NCBI RefSeq assembly: GCF_000368565.1
Contig: NZ_KB849545.1
Coordinates: 422,304-486,303 of the forward strand
Source of the DNA: Acinetobacter gerneri DSM 14967 = CIP 107464 = MTCC 9824
Lineage (GTDB): Bacteria > Pseudomonadota > Gammaproteobacteria > Pseudomonadales > Moraxellaceae
Length of the DNA: 64,000 bases
Direction: 5' to 3'
The position numbers and the translations under genes were made by a program. The notes beneath the pieces are model-generated. The model saw only the letters and a list, made by a program, of their open reading frames with translations, searched no databases and was not told the origin of the DNA. This document shows, piece after piece, positions 1 through 8,325 of the stretch (its first letter is position 1; each line of letters opens with the position of its first letter).

Positions 1-17
1 AGTCCTACAGCACTCAT
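1..17 (-). CDS. pqqE: PqqE, first codons only (partial)
   Basis: Only the first five codons (M-S-A-V-G) lie in the window. The ATG at 17 overlaps the TGA stop of pqqD in an ATGA arrangement, which implies translational coupling. The assignment rests on position: pqqE, the radical-SAM enzyme that cross-links Glu and Tyr of PqqA, normally follows pqqD. The sequence itself is too short to recognise. Confidence 0.6.
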
Positions 18-292
18 ACAAAGTCGATCCAATGCTGTTGTTGCGCAACCTGCATAAAATCATCGACATCAACCGCCAACTCAGCAGCATCAGGATATTT
101 CTGTATTAACTGGAAAATAATTTGATCCGTTGTCATTTTCCCATCAATGAATCGACCAATTTCACTGGCACTTTCATTGAGCTGAATCATACCCTCGGGA
201 TATAAAATGACGTATTTATTCTGTGCTGGTTCAAACTGAAAACGATATCCAGCACGCCATTTCACGATCTTTTCACGTTTATATTCACTCAT
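14..292 (-). CDS. pqqD: PqqD, PQQ precursor peptide chaperone
   Basis: A 92-residue protein of the usual PqqD size. PqqD is a small winged-helix-like peptide chaperone that binds PqqA and presents it to the radical-SAM enzyme PqqE in the cytoplasm. The sequence shows the family's N-terminal beta portion (a [10 protein letters not shown] stretch, then [12 protein letters not shown]) and the following helices around [10 protein letters not shown] and the C-terminal VDDFMQ region. It overlaps pqqC upstream and pqqE downstream, each by ATGA, so all three are probably translated as a coupled unit. Confidence 0.95.
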   Translation of the reverse strand: MSEYKREKIVKWRAGYRFQFEPAQNKYVILYPEGMIQLNESASEIGRFIDGKMTTDQIIFQLIQKYPDAAELAVDVDDFMQVAQQQHWIDFV

Positions 293-1038
293 TTAAATAA
301 CCCTCGATGCCAAACTGCTTGATCCGTTACAGTAAAATATGGTTGTTCTTTATGTACATAAGCCATTGATAATGCATCCAATAAACTCCAAAGCACATCC
401 AATTTAAACTGTAAAATTTCCAGCATTCTCTGCTGGTCTTGGTAACTTTGATAATGATCTAAAGTAATATTTAAACCATGTTCGACATCACGGCGGGCTT
501 GAGATAAACGTGAACGAAAATAGTCATAGCCCTGTTCATCAATCCAAGGATAATGCGTGGGCCAACTATCCAAACGAGATTGGTGAATTTCAGGTGCGAA
601 CAATTCTGTCAGTGAACTACTTGCAGCTTCTTGCCAAACGGCTCGACGTGCAAAATTGACATAAGCATCGACTGCAAAACGGACACCCGGTAGTACCCAT
701 TTTTGTTCGACCACTTCTGATCGGGTCAAGCCAACGGCTTCAGCGAGCCTAAGCCAAGCTTCGCCCCCTCCTGTTTCAGCACCTTCACCATCCTGATCCA
801 ACATACGTTGCATCCACTCACGGCGTACTGCAGCATCAGGACAATTGGCTAAAATCGCGGCATCTTTCAAGGGAATATTCACTTGATAATAATAACGGTT
901 GGCGACCCAAGCCTGAATCTGTTCTTGATTGGCTTGACCCGCATGCATCATCTTATGGTAAGGATGATAAATATGATAAAACCGACCTTTATCTAAAATG
1001 GCTTGTTTAAACTCAGCTCTGGACAGGGCTTGTGGCAT
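289..1038 (-). CDS. pqqC: PqqC, pyrroloquinoline-quinone synthase
   Basis: PqqC (249 residues, the usual length) catalyses the last step of PQQ synthesis, a cofactor-free ring closure and eight-electron oxidation that uses O2. It has the all-helical TenA/heme-oxygenase-like fold. Recognisable stretches are [14 protein letters not shown] near the N-terminus, [17 protein letters not shown] and [18 protein letters not shown], which carry His, Tyr and Arg residues typical of the active-site pocket. It starts 15 bases after pqqB and ends overlapping pqqD by ATGA, inside the pqqABCDE operon. Confidence 0.97.
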   Translation of the reverse strand: MPQALSRAEFKQAILDKGRFYHIYHPYHKMMHAGQANQEQIQAWVANRYYYQVNIPLKDAAILANCPDAAVRREWMQRMLDQDGEGAETGGGEAWLRLAEAVGLTRSEVVEQKWVLPGVRFAVDAYVNFARRAVWQEAASSSLTELFAPEIHQSRLDSWPTHYPWIDEQGYDYFRSRLSQARRDVEHGLNITLDHYQSYQDQQRMLEILQFKLDVLWSLLDALSMAYVHKEQPYFTVTDQAVWHRGLFK

Positions 1039-1053
1039 AGATTGACCTCTTTT

Positions 1054-1965
1054 TTATAATTGAAAATGCATTCCATCAAATGCCATCTCTACGTCGTGCT
1101 GTGCTAATGATTGATACTCGGGAGAATCTTCATTTAAAATTGGGTTGGTATTATTAATATGAATCAGTATCTTACGTGGTTTATCTAAGCGATCTAAAAT
1201 AGACAACATGCCATTTTCCCCACTCAAGTGTAAATGCCCCATTTCCTGACCCGTTTTGGTTCCCACACCTTTTTCAGCCATTTCATTGTCCGTCCACAAA
1301 GTTCCATCCACCAAAACGGCATCTGCTTTTTGCATAACTACAAATAATTCTGGGCTAATTTGTCCCACACCTGGCGCATAAAAAAGTGATTTTTCAGTCT
1401 GATGGTCGATGATCAGCAATGCTAAATTATCTCCATCTTGTGGGTTATTTCGATGAGGTGAATAAGGCGGTGCTGCACTACGAATCACAAAGGGAATGAA
1501 CTCTAGATCTTTAAACTTTTCAATCCGAAAAGCCTGTGATGGTTTGATTTGATTCCAATTCAGTCCACCATTCCAGTGCTGCAACATCTTAAATAACGGA
1601 AATCCTGTGCTTAAATCTTCATGCACCATATCTGTACACCAGACTTGTAATGGACATCCTTCACGTAAGCTTAACAATCCAGTTGCGTGGTCAATCTGGC
1701 TATCCATCAAAATAATATCTTGGATCGCTGTATCTCGAATCTGTCTTGCTGGTTGCGCTTGTTTGAATTGGCTCAGTTGTACACGAATATCGGGTGATGC
1801 ATTGAGTAATACCCAGTCAATACCATCATTTGATACCGCGATCGAAGACTGTGTTCTCGCTTGAGCATTGATCTGATTATTTCTAAAACCTAAACAATTT
1901 TGACAATTACAATTCCACTGAGGAAAACCACCACCTGCAGCAGATCCCAATATATGTATATACAT
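1054..1965 (-). CDS. pqqB: PqqB, metallo-hydrolase-fold PQQ biosynthesis protein
   Basis: PqqB belongs to the metallo-beta-lactamase fold and acts on the cross-linked PqqA-derived intermediate (a hydroxylase role is proposed for the family). I start it at the ATG at 1965, giving 303 residues beginning [19 protein letters not shown]. This matches the family N-terminus with its C-x-C-x2-C cluster. An in-frame upstream extension of 13 hydrophobic residues is probably not translated. Metal-site-like segments are [24 protein letters not shown] and [11 protein letters not shown]. The gene lies 59 bases downstream of pqqA and is separated from it by a hairpin. Confidence 0.95.
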   Translation of the reverse strand: MYIHILGSAAGGGFPQWNCNCQNCLGFRNNQINAQARTQSSIAVSNDGIDWVLLNASPDIRVQLSQFKQAQPARQIRDTAIQDIILMDSQIDHATGLLSLREGCPLQVWCTDMVHEDLSTGFPLFKMLQHWNGGLNWNQIKPSQAFRIEKFKDLEFIPFVIRSAAPPYSPHRNNPQDGDNLALLIIDHQTEKSLFYAPGVGQISPELFVVMQKADAVLVDGTLWTDNEMAEKGVGTKTGQEMGHLHLSGENGMLSILDRLDKPRKILIHINNTNPILNEDSPEYQSLAQHDVEMAFDGMHFQL

Positions 1966-1978
1966 AAAGACTAAAACC

Positions 1979-2015
1979 CCCAAAATAATAAAAGCCCTAG
2001 TCAATCTAGAGCTTT
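1979..2015 (-). terminator. Hairpin with U-rich tail between pqqA and pqqB (partial terminator?)
   Basis: Read on the minus strand, AAAGCTCTAG and CTAGGGCTTT form a 10-pair stem (one G-U pair) with a 5-base loop at 1991-2015, followed by TATTATTTT. It sits just after the pqqA stop codon. A leaky terminator or 3' stabilising hairpin here would favour excess PqqA peptide over the enzymes. The structure is seen; the function is inferred. Confidence 0.45.
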
Positions 2016-2024
2016 TAGAAAATA

Positions 2025-2096
2025 TTAACGATTATGGAAATACATGGTCACTTCAAAACCGATTCTTAAATCTGTATAAGCAGGTTTTACCCACAT
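2025..2096 (-). CDS. pqqA: PqqA, precursor peptide of PQQ
   Basis: A 23-residue peptide beginning [20 protein letters not shown] and ending HNR. It carries the invariant E-x3-Y motif (Glu15 and Tyr19), the two side chains that are joined and excised to make PQQ. This is the ribosomal substrate for PqqE with PqqD. It is too short for ordinary ORF calling but the sequence is unmistakable. It is the first gene of the pqq operon, and a purine-rich stretch precedes the ATG. Confidence 0.97.
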   Translation of the reverse strand: MWVKPAYTDLRIGFEVTMYFHNR

Positions 2097-2307
2097 TTTT
2101 ATTGCTCCTAAAATGAGTATTGGTGTATTGAATATAAAGAGCTAAAATGAAAGAGAGTGTTGATGATTTGAAAAAGTAATGTAATTTAATGTAATGAACA
2201 TTTAGTTTTTATGCGTCAAACTTTAAACAAATACTTATAAATGAAAGGCTAAATCTCATATTGTTATAAAAAGCCTTATTTATTGTTTTAAATTAGTATT
2301 GGACGTA

Positions 2308-2327
2308 CCTTCTCTCTTTGGAGAAGG
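2308..2327. repeat. Short palindromic intergenic repeat (CCTTCTC...GAGAAGG)
   Basis: CCTTCTC and GAGAAGG are perfect 7-base arms around a 6-base loop, in the roughly 240-base gap between pqqA and the ASCH gene. Similar C/T-rich palindromes recur at 21737-21771, 21797-21814, 27373-27393 and 56860-56881. The rest of the gap is AT-rich and should contain the pqqA promoter, which I could not pin down. Confidence 0.5.
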
Positions 2328-2337
2328 ATTGTTTGAT

Positions 2338-2742
2338 CTAAAAATCGAACGATTTAAAAATAATCTGCTGCGCTAAAAGTTCAACATCATATATTTTTCT
2401 TTTGGCAATCATCGGGAAGGGTTCAATTGCCCGTACATTTTCAATCTTCCACGCATAGTACCCTGCTGCCCAGTATGAAGCACACGCGATTTCAATCTCA
2501 TTTTCCTGCCAAGCATGCACAGAAACAAAGTCTACCAATGCCACTGCATAGCCAAGTTCTTGATCATTTTCTTGTAATAAGTAGTTTTTATTTTCAATAA
2601 TCATGACATTTTTTAGTGGTAGCTGTTCTGGCTTCCATTTCCGAATTTCGAGCTTTTTCAATCCTTTTGCAATATTTTCACCATGTGGAGCGACGATTGA
2701 GAGGGCTGGATAAGTCACCAAGTTATCCACAAATTCGGTCAT
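2338..2742 (-). CDS. ASCH domain protein
   Basis: A 134-residue protein with an ASCH (PUA-like beta-barrel) fold, a family thought to bind RNA or nucleotides. The signature is at the N-terminus: PALSIVAPHGENIAKGLKKL followed by EIRKW and KNVMIIEN, matching the conserved 'S-I-x-P-w...I..G.K..E.R.w' strand-helix pattern. There is no signal peptide, so it should be cytoplasmic. It stands alone, convergent in neither direction with an obvious partner, and its cellular role is unknown. Confidence 0.75.
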   Translation of the reverse strand: MTEFVDNLVTYPALSIVAPHGENIAKGLKKLEIRKWKPEQLPLKNVMIIENKNYLLQENDQELGYAVALVDFVSVHAWQENEIEIACASYWAAGYYAWKIENVRAIEPFPMIAKRKIYDVELLAQQIIFKSFDF

Positions 2743-2953
2743 TTTTTATCATCCTTTAGCTTTGGTATTTTTTTATATTTTATACAAAATAAAACATTTA
2801 AAAATAAAATATTAAAAATTATAGAGTTATTTGGTGTTTTTATCACATAAAAAATCTATGTCATTTTTCTTAAAACAAAACGTAACTTGCATGCAACTTA
2901 GCTTTCCTATGGTTTTGGCTCCTCTACTACCGATAGCAATCATGGAACATGCT

Positions 2954-3094
2954 ATGCAACATTTTAAAAATCGGAAATTTTTTATATTGAGTTTCATCTT
3001 TTCAATGAGTTTAGGGCTCACTGCTTGTAATGATAGCAACGATGATACATCTAGCTCTAAGCCTAGCCCTGCAAAACTTAACTGCGCGCCTTAA
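2954..3094 (+). CDS. Small lipoprotein upstream of phospholipase C
   Basis: A 46-residue peptide (start at 2954; an ATG at 2942 would add four residues). It has a basic N-terminus, a hydrophobic core and the lipobox L-T-A-C, after which only about 25 Ser/Asp/Pro-rich residues remain. The stop is 15 bases before the phospholipase C start codon, so the two are probably co-transcribed. It might anchor, chaperone or regulate the enzyme, as accessory proteins do for Pseudomonas phospholipases, but there is no sequence similarity to support that. The longer upstream reading frame to 2831 is unlikely to be translated because it would bury the signal peptide. Confidence 0.6.
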   Translation: MQHFKNRKFFILSFIFSMSLGLTACNDSNDDTSSSKPSPAKLNCAP

Positions 3095-3109
3095 TTTGAG
3101 AGAATAAAA

Positions 3110-5326
3110 ATGCCAAATATTAAAATGAATCGTCGTCATTTTTTACAAGGTCTTACTGGGGTTGGGGCGCTTGCAGCATTTCCAGCATCAATCCAAAAAG
3201 CATTGGCTATTGATGCTTACAACAAAACTGGCACCATTCAAGATGTCAAACATGTGGTGATGTTGATGCTTGAAAACCGTTCTTTTGATAGTTATTACGG
3301 TACTCGTAAAGGCTACCGAGGTTTTGGTGACAGGTTTACGATTCCATTACCTAATGATCGCAATGTCTGGCAACAATTAAATAGTAAAGGTAAACAAATT
3401 CTACCGTACGAACTCGACAGTGAAAAAGGCAATGCTCAACGTCTAAAAAGCACTCCACACACTTGGATTGACTCACATCAAGCTTGGGACGGTGGTCGCA
3501 TGGATAGTTGGCCAAAAATTAAAAAAGATCACTCTATGTCTTATTTTCCACATAAAGAACTCAGCTTTCAGCATGCATTAGCAGAAGCTTTTACTTTATG
3601 TGATAACAACCACTGTGCGATGCATACAGGAACTCATTCTAATCGCCTGTTTTACTACACGGGATCCAATGGGACAAAACCTGCTGGCGTTAATATGCTC
3701 AATAATGAATTGAGTGACTTAGGTTCATCGAGTATTGGTCTGACTTGGACGACCTATGCAGAACGTTTAGAAGCTGCTGGAGTAAAATGGCGTGTTTATC
3801 AAAATATGCCTGATAACTTTGGTTGCAATCAGCTCATTTCATTTCGTCAATTTCGTGCCGCCAATGAAAAAGCGCCGCTAGAACGTCGTGCAAGTAGTGA
3901 TAGTAATGTCGTCAGCCCTGCCTATGATCCTGCTATAGATGATCTCAACAACCCATTATTTAAAGGCGTTGCAAACACCCTACCCAACAATGGCTTGTTT
4001 GATACTTTAAAACAGGACGTGATCAACAATACCCTGCCTGAAGTTTCTTGGGTTGTTCCTACTGCACTTTATTCAGAACATCCATCTCCATCCACTCCTG
4101 TTCAAGGGGGCTGGTATGTTCAAGAATTGTTGGATGCATTAACTGCAAATCCTGAGGTTTGGAGCAAGACCGTACTGATTATTAACTATGATGAAAATGA
4201 TGGCTATTTTGATCATTTAGCACCTCCAACAGCACCTTATCGTGATGAAAAAGGTCAGGTGTATGGCAAAAGTACGATTAATGATGCGGAGATGTCATTT
4301 GAATATTGTAATTATCCATTCCCAGAAGGTACAACAAAACAACCTGGAGACAAGTTCAGAAAACGTGAAGATGGGATTGCTTATGGTGATGGCCAGCCAT
4401 TTGGACCTGGTATGCGTGTCCCGATGTATATCATTTCACCGTGGAGTCGCGGTGGTTGGGTAAACTCACAAACATTTGACCATACTTCTGTGATTCAATT
4501 TTTAGAAAAACGTTTTAATGTGAAAGAACCTAATATCAGTACTTTCCGGCGTGCAGTATGTGGAGACTTGACCTCTGCTTTTGATTTTAAAAATCCGAAT
4601 GATCTTGCTATGCCTACACTTGATGGACGAAAAACCCAAGAACAGGTAGACCAAATTGCAAAGGCTCAGGATAAACTTGCACAAATTCCAGTTCCTGAAA
4701 ATCAACAACTTCCTGTTCAAGAAACGGGTATCCGACAATCTCGTGCTTTGCCTTATATTTTACACACCAGTGCAGTTGCAAATACGGCGAACGTACAGCT
4801 CAAATTTGCCAATGCTGGGGCTCAAGGTGCTGTGTTTCATGTTTATGATAAATTGAATTTACAACAATATCCTAAGCGCTACGTTGTAGAAACGAACAAA
4901 GAACTTGATGATATTTGGACAATAAACAATAACCAATATGATCTATGGGTGCTCAGCCACAATGGCTTTCACAGACATTTTAAGGGCAATATGACCGAGA
5001 TCAGTAAAGCCAATGTCTTGCCTGAAATCCAAGTCTGCTATGACAATGAAAATGGTGATGTATACCTCAAATTGCACAATACAGGTTCGGTAGCATGTAC
5101 TTTGACGATCAAAGACAAAGCCTATTTTAAACTTGCAGAAAAAACCGTAACTGTGAAACCAAATACTGAAGAGTTGATTCCATTCATCCTTAAAGATTCA
5201 GGACAATGGTATGACTACGAAGTGAGCTGCAAAGAAGCACCAAGTTTCTATCGTCGATTTGCTGGACGTGTTGAAAATGGTCAAGACTCGGTCAGTGATC
5301 CAGCTTTCGGTTACTTACTCGGTTAG
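3110..5326 (+). CDS. plc: Phosphocholine-specific phospholipase C, Tat-exported
   Basis: A 738-residue non-haemolytic-type bacterial phospholipase C that hydrolyses phosphatidylcholine to diacylglycerol and phosphocholine. The N-terminus is a twin-arginine signal (NRRHFLQGLTGVGALAAFPA) ending near ALA, so the folded enzyme leaves by Tat. The catalytic acid-phosphatase-like domain opens with VVMLMLENRSFDSYYG and contains DENDGYFDHL and HSNRLFYYTGSNG. The C-terminal third holds the beta-sandwich repeats typical of the family (about 560-735). Translation may start at codon 1 or codon 6. In Acinetobacter such enzymes are implicated in lipid scavenging and host-cell damage. Confidence 0.93.
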   Translation: MPNIKMNRRHFLQGLTGVGALAAFPASIQKALAIDAYNKTGTIQDVKHVVMLMLENRSFDSYYGTRKGYRGFGDRFTIPLPNDRNVWQQLNSKGKQILPYELDSEKGNAQRLKSTPHTWIDSHQAWDGGRMDSWPKIKKDHSMSYFPHKELSFQHALAEAFTLCDNNHCAMHTGTHSNRLFYYTGSNGTKPAGVNMLNNELSDLGSSSIGLTWTTYAERLEAAGVKWRVYQNMPDNFGCNQLISFRQFRAANEKAPLERRASSDSNVVSPAYDPAIDDLNNPLFKGVANTLPNNGLFDTLKQDVINNTLPEVSWVVPTALYSEHPSPSTPVQGGWYVQELLDALTANPEVWSKTVLIINYDENDGYFDHLAPPTAPYRDEKGQVYGKSTINDAEMSFEYCNYPFPEGTTKQPGDKFRKREDGIAYGDGQPFGPGMRVPMYIISPWSRGGWVNSQTFDHTSVIQFLEKRFNVKEPNISTFRRAVCGDLTSAFDFKNPNDLAMPTLDGRKTQEQVDQIAKAQDKLAQIPVPENQQLPVQETGIRQSRALPYILHTSAVANTANVQLKFANAGAQGAVFHVYDKLNLQQYPKRYVVETNKELDDIWTINNNQYDLWVLSHNGFHRHFKGNMTEISKANVLPEIQVCYDNENGDVYLKLHNTGSVACTLTIKDKAYFKLAEKTVTVKPNTEELIPFILKDSGQWYDYEVSCKEAPSFYRRFAGRVENGQDSVSDPAFGYLLG

Positions 5327-5369
5327 TCATATTTCCTTTGACGTATTTTTAAAATAATCAAACACGATC

Positions 5370-5393
5370 GACTGATGTATAACTACATCAGTC
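5370..5393. terminator. Perfect 10-base-pair hairpin between plc and the next gene
   Basis: GACTGATGTA and TACATCAGTC pair perfectly around TAAC. The hairpin overlaps the last codons of the convergent gene at 5388. Neither side has a strong U-tract, so it may be a shared weak terminator or an mRNA 3' stabiliser. Confidence 0.45.
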
Positions 5394-6269
5394 ATCATCA
5401 ACCATGCGGTCACAGCTTTGATCACTATGCACATAACAGTTTTTCTTGATATTAAAATTTAGCACTTCCTTCGAGCCATTTTTCGGTAATTTACGCCAAT
5501 CAACATTCCCCCGCTTTCTATACAGCACCTCGATAGGATATAAGTTACTTGCCTGTGGATCAGCAATCAGTTTATAGCTGATATCATAAGCACCAAACTC
5601 TGGATCTTGTTCTTCATGTGCCCCTGCATTACTTGATGCAAAGCCAAATGGATATTGTTGAATCCAGCCATTTTCATTTAAAACAATCAAATATTCCCAC
5701 TCTGAAGCTTCACCCGTGGAGGTATAGCCCCCACCATAGGTAAAGCCCATTTGATTTTTCCCTACACGTTTAATTTTGGAAAAATCCTGCGCTTCCAAAT
5801 GCGACTCTCCCCAACTCCCCGAAATATCCATTTCCGGATAACTTTGACTTAAAAGTTGATATGTACCATTTTCTAACTTTTTAAATAAATACATTTCCAC
5901 GACAGGGCGTGATGGATGCCCTCTGTTAATTTCACCGTCTTCCTGGTCAAAAATCTGAATCCAAACAATAAAGCGCTGTTCTCCTTGTAAATTTTGATAA
6001 CGTTGTACAGGCATATAAACAGCATATCTCTGATTGCCATGTCCATCATCTAGTCCAACGGCTTGAGCCTCATCCAATGACTTCATTTTCAAATAACGGA
6101 TATCTTTTTGGTAAAACTTCATAAAAAAAGTTTTAAAATTCAAATCATTTAAAATGACTGCTGATGTTGGCGCTTCGACTGAAACTGTAGCTGCAAAACT
6201 GGGTTGCGTAGTCAATATACCGAGTGAGCTGAGGATCAGTAATGTTTGAATCAACGGTTTTATTTTCAT
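5388..6269 (-). CDS. Secreted protein of unknown function
   Basis: A 293-residue protein with a clear Sec signal peptide (MKIKPLIQTLLILSSLG, cleavage near SFAA). I do not recognise the mature part. It is rich in aromatic and Gly residues, with segments such as GGGYTSTGEASEWEY and YRKRGNVDWRKLP, and has two Cys near the C-terminus (KNCYVHSDQSCD) that could form a disulphide in the periplasm. No repeats or membrane spans follow the signal. It is convergent with plc and has a long AT-rich upstream gap, so it is probably transcribed alone. Confidence 0.7.
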   Translation of the reverse strand: MKIKPLIQTLLILSSLGILTTQPSFAATVSVEAPTSAVILNDLNFKTFFMKFYQKDIRYLKMKSLDEAQAVGLDDGHGNQRYAVYMPVQRYQNLQGEQRFIVWIQIFDQEDGEINRGHPSRPVVEMYLFKKLENGTYQLLSQSYPEMDISGSWGESHLEAQDFSKIKRVGKNQMGFTYGGGYTSTGEASEWEYLIVLNENGWIQQYPFGFASSNAGAHEEQDPEFGAYDISYKLIADPQASNLYPIEVLYRKRGNVDWRKLPKNGSKEVLNFNIKKNCYVHSDQSCDRMVDDD

Positions 6270-6566
6270 CTTTTCGATTCTCTTAGATTTGTTTCATGTG
6301 ATGTTGTTCTAGCTGAATAATTCACTCTAAATTTGCTTTTAAATTGAGTAGATTGAATAAGTAACACATATAATTTTCAAACTAAAATAGATATTTTTAG
6401 TTTAACTTATAAAACTTTATCTATGAAAATATTACATTTTTTAAAATACTATCCACCTAAATAACCACTGTTTTACTGAATATAACTGTAACTTTACAGC
6501 ACAAGTACAGCATTTTTGCAAAATTGTCCTAGCATAGATTTTGAGATAACAATTGAGGCTATATTC

Positions 6567-6782
6567 ATGATCAATGCAGATGTTCAACATCCAGAGCAAA
6601 GTTCAAATGGGGTAGAAGCAAAACAATCTCGTTTTTCTCCTACAGTCAAAGGAGCCATCATTGGCGCAGTTGCTGGTAGTATTTTACCTGTCTTTGGGAC
6701 ATTTAGTGGGGCACTCATCGGCGGTGTTGCAGGTAAGATTTATCAAAAAAAATGTAGTTCATGCAAATCGGCTACATCCTAA
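6567..6782 (+). CDS. Small glycine-zipper protein
   Basis: A 71-residue protein started at 6567, since the upstream 17 codons lack a good ribosome site. A hydrophilic N-terminus is followed by a glycine-zipper hydrophobic stretch (GAIIGAVAGSILPVFGTFSG, then ALIGGVAGKIY) and a C-terminal CSSCKS motif. Such zippers insert in membranes as helical hairpins. Precedents include small bacteriocin-like and stress-related peptides, but no function can be assigned. It has its own terminator at 6815-6852. Confidence 0.6.
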   Translation: MINADVQHPEQSSNGVEAKQSRFSPTVKGAIIGAVAGSILPVFGTFSGALIGGVAGKIYQKKCSSCKSATS

Positions 6783-6814
6783 GTCTGAGCAAAAAACCTA
6801 AACTTTAATCAAAA

Positions 6815-6852
6815 AAATCTGCTTTTATGTGAAATGAAGCAGATTTTTTTTA
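6815..6852 (+). terminator. Rho-independent terminator after the glycine-zipper gene
   Basis: AAATCTGCTT pairs with AAGCAGATTT around a 12-base loop and is followed by a run of T on the plus strand. Confidence 0.85.
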
Positions 6853-7005
6853 TTTATTTTTTATTATTATTAAATTTAATCGGATTTAAGCTTTGTCATC
6901 ATTTAAAAATTAGCTAAGATAAAAATGACGGAAAAATATTCTCATTGATTTATTTATAGAATTCATAGATTCAACATCAAAAAACCTAATTTTAAAAGAT
7001 AAGAT

Positions 7006-8193
7006 ATGAAATTTGAGCTAAACCCGACGCTACGTCATTTTAAAACTTCATTTTTATTCATCTGCCTCGTAACAGCAGGACAGAGTTACGCCGCAACCGA
7101 AGGCAATGCTGATCAATCAATACTTTTAAACAACCCTCAAGCACCATCGCCTGATACTTATTACACGACACATCCTATTCCAACACCTGATCCCGCAACA
7201 ACACAACAACAAAGCTGGTTAGATTTTATTCCCAATCTCATTGATTCTACACCTACTTTTCTACCACCTGAGTCCAATAATCCAATCGTTCCAAGCACCG
7301 CTGAAACGGAAAACTCGACATGGACCGACCAACAACAACAAGGGGTTCGAAATTGGGTAGATCGTACCGCCAATAAGATTGATAGTTGGTTCGGTACACC
7401 TGATCCAAACAAGCCTGCTGAAGCGACTTTGCGGATTTTACTTGATAATTATTATGATGAGCATAATGGCTATGAAATCAAGCCGCGTATTCGCGGTAAA
7501 ATCAAATTGCCAACCTTGCAACGTAAAATCAGTGTGGTCTTCGGTGATGACTCATTAGATAACGAACTCAAAGATAATGTTGCGATTTCAAATGAAAATC
7601 CAAGTAGTCAAACAGACAAATCCTTTGACCGTAAACGTACCCGAGATGACAACAGCTCTATCGCATTAAGATGGTCTGAGCTCTCTAAAAAATTACCTTT
7701 TGATGTTGATGCTGATCTCGGTATCCGTTCTGGTGATGATATCTATCTGCGTTTAAAAGCATCAAAAGATTGGACGCTAAATAATGATTTCTATGCTCAC
7801 GCAGAACAGATTTATCGTTATGGGATTGATAGTAAAAATTATTGGCGTACGAACTTAGAATTGTCCCACATGCGTCCAAATCAGGCGATGCTTTCCAATC
7901 AGTTCTATCTCACCATTTCTGACCGACAAGAAGATGATTTTACTTGGGATAACCGTTTTTTTAGACAACATCAATTTTTCCAAGGTAATCGTTTCAACTA
8001 TGGTCTTTATACCGGCGGTTATGACAATGGTTCAAACTTACGCTTAAACAGTTGGGGACCATTTGTATCTTGGAGACAACCTGTTTGGCGTGAATGGTTC
8101 TTTGTACAAGGTGACTTAAACTATTTCAATGATGACCGCTTAGATCGTGATCATTATTTTAGTACAGTGCTTCGTTTAGAAGCCCTTTTCTAA
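7006..8193 (+). CDS. Predicted outer-membrane beta-barrel protein, tandem copy 1
   Basis: A 395-residue protein with a Sec signal peptide (hydrophobic FKTSFLFICLVTAG, cleavage near SYAA). A Pro/Thr/Gln-rich segment (about 40-125) is followed by a C-terminal half (about 225-395) of alternating aromatic and polar residues that ends in Phe (RLEALF), as in outer-membrane barrels. It shares this half with the next gene: LNSWGPFVSWRQPVWREWFF here versus LNSWGPYISWKQPIWRNWLF there. A shared VFG-D-SL element lies before it. Substrate or role is unknown. Confidence 0.7.
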   Translation: MKFELNPTLRHFKTSFLFICLVTAGQSYAATEGNADQSILLNNPQAPSPDTYYTTHPIPTPDPATTQQQSWLDFIPNLIDSTPTFLPPESNNPIVPSTAETENSTWTDQQQQGVRNWVDRTANKIDSWFGTPDPNKPAEATLRILLDNYYDEHNGYEIKPRIRGKIKLPTLQRKISVVFGDDSLDNELKDNVAISNENPSSQTDKSFDRKRTRDDNSSIALRWSELSKKLPFDVDADLGIRSGDDIYLRLKASKDWTLNNDFYAHAEQIYRYGIDSKNYWRTNLELSHMRPNQAMLSNQFYLTISDRQEDDFTWDNRFFRQHQFFQGNRFNYGLYTGGYDNGSNLRLNSWGPFVSWRQPVWREWFFVQGDLNYFNDDRLDRDHYFSTVLRLEALF

Positions 8194-8325
8194 TCAGTAT
8201 TTATATGTTGATGTCTAAGTTATTGAAAATAATATGGCCCTTATTTAGATGAAATTTCTCTGTGGATTTAATCTAATTTAAGTTATTTCGCAGTACCATA
8301 TGCATAAATATTATCGTTATTGCGT

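Noticed and set aside
2831..2953. Extended N-terminus of the small lipoprotein
   Set aside because: It would place about 40 unconserved residues ahead of a typical lipoprotein signal peptide.
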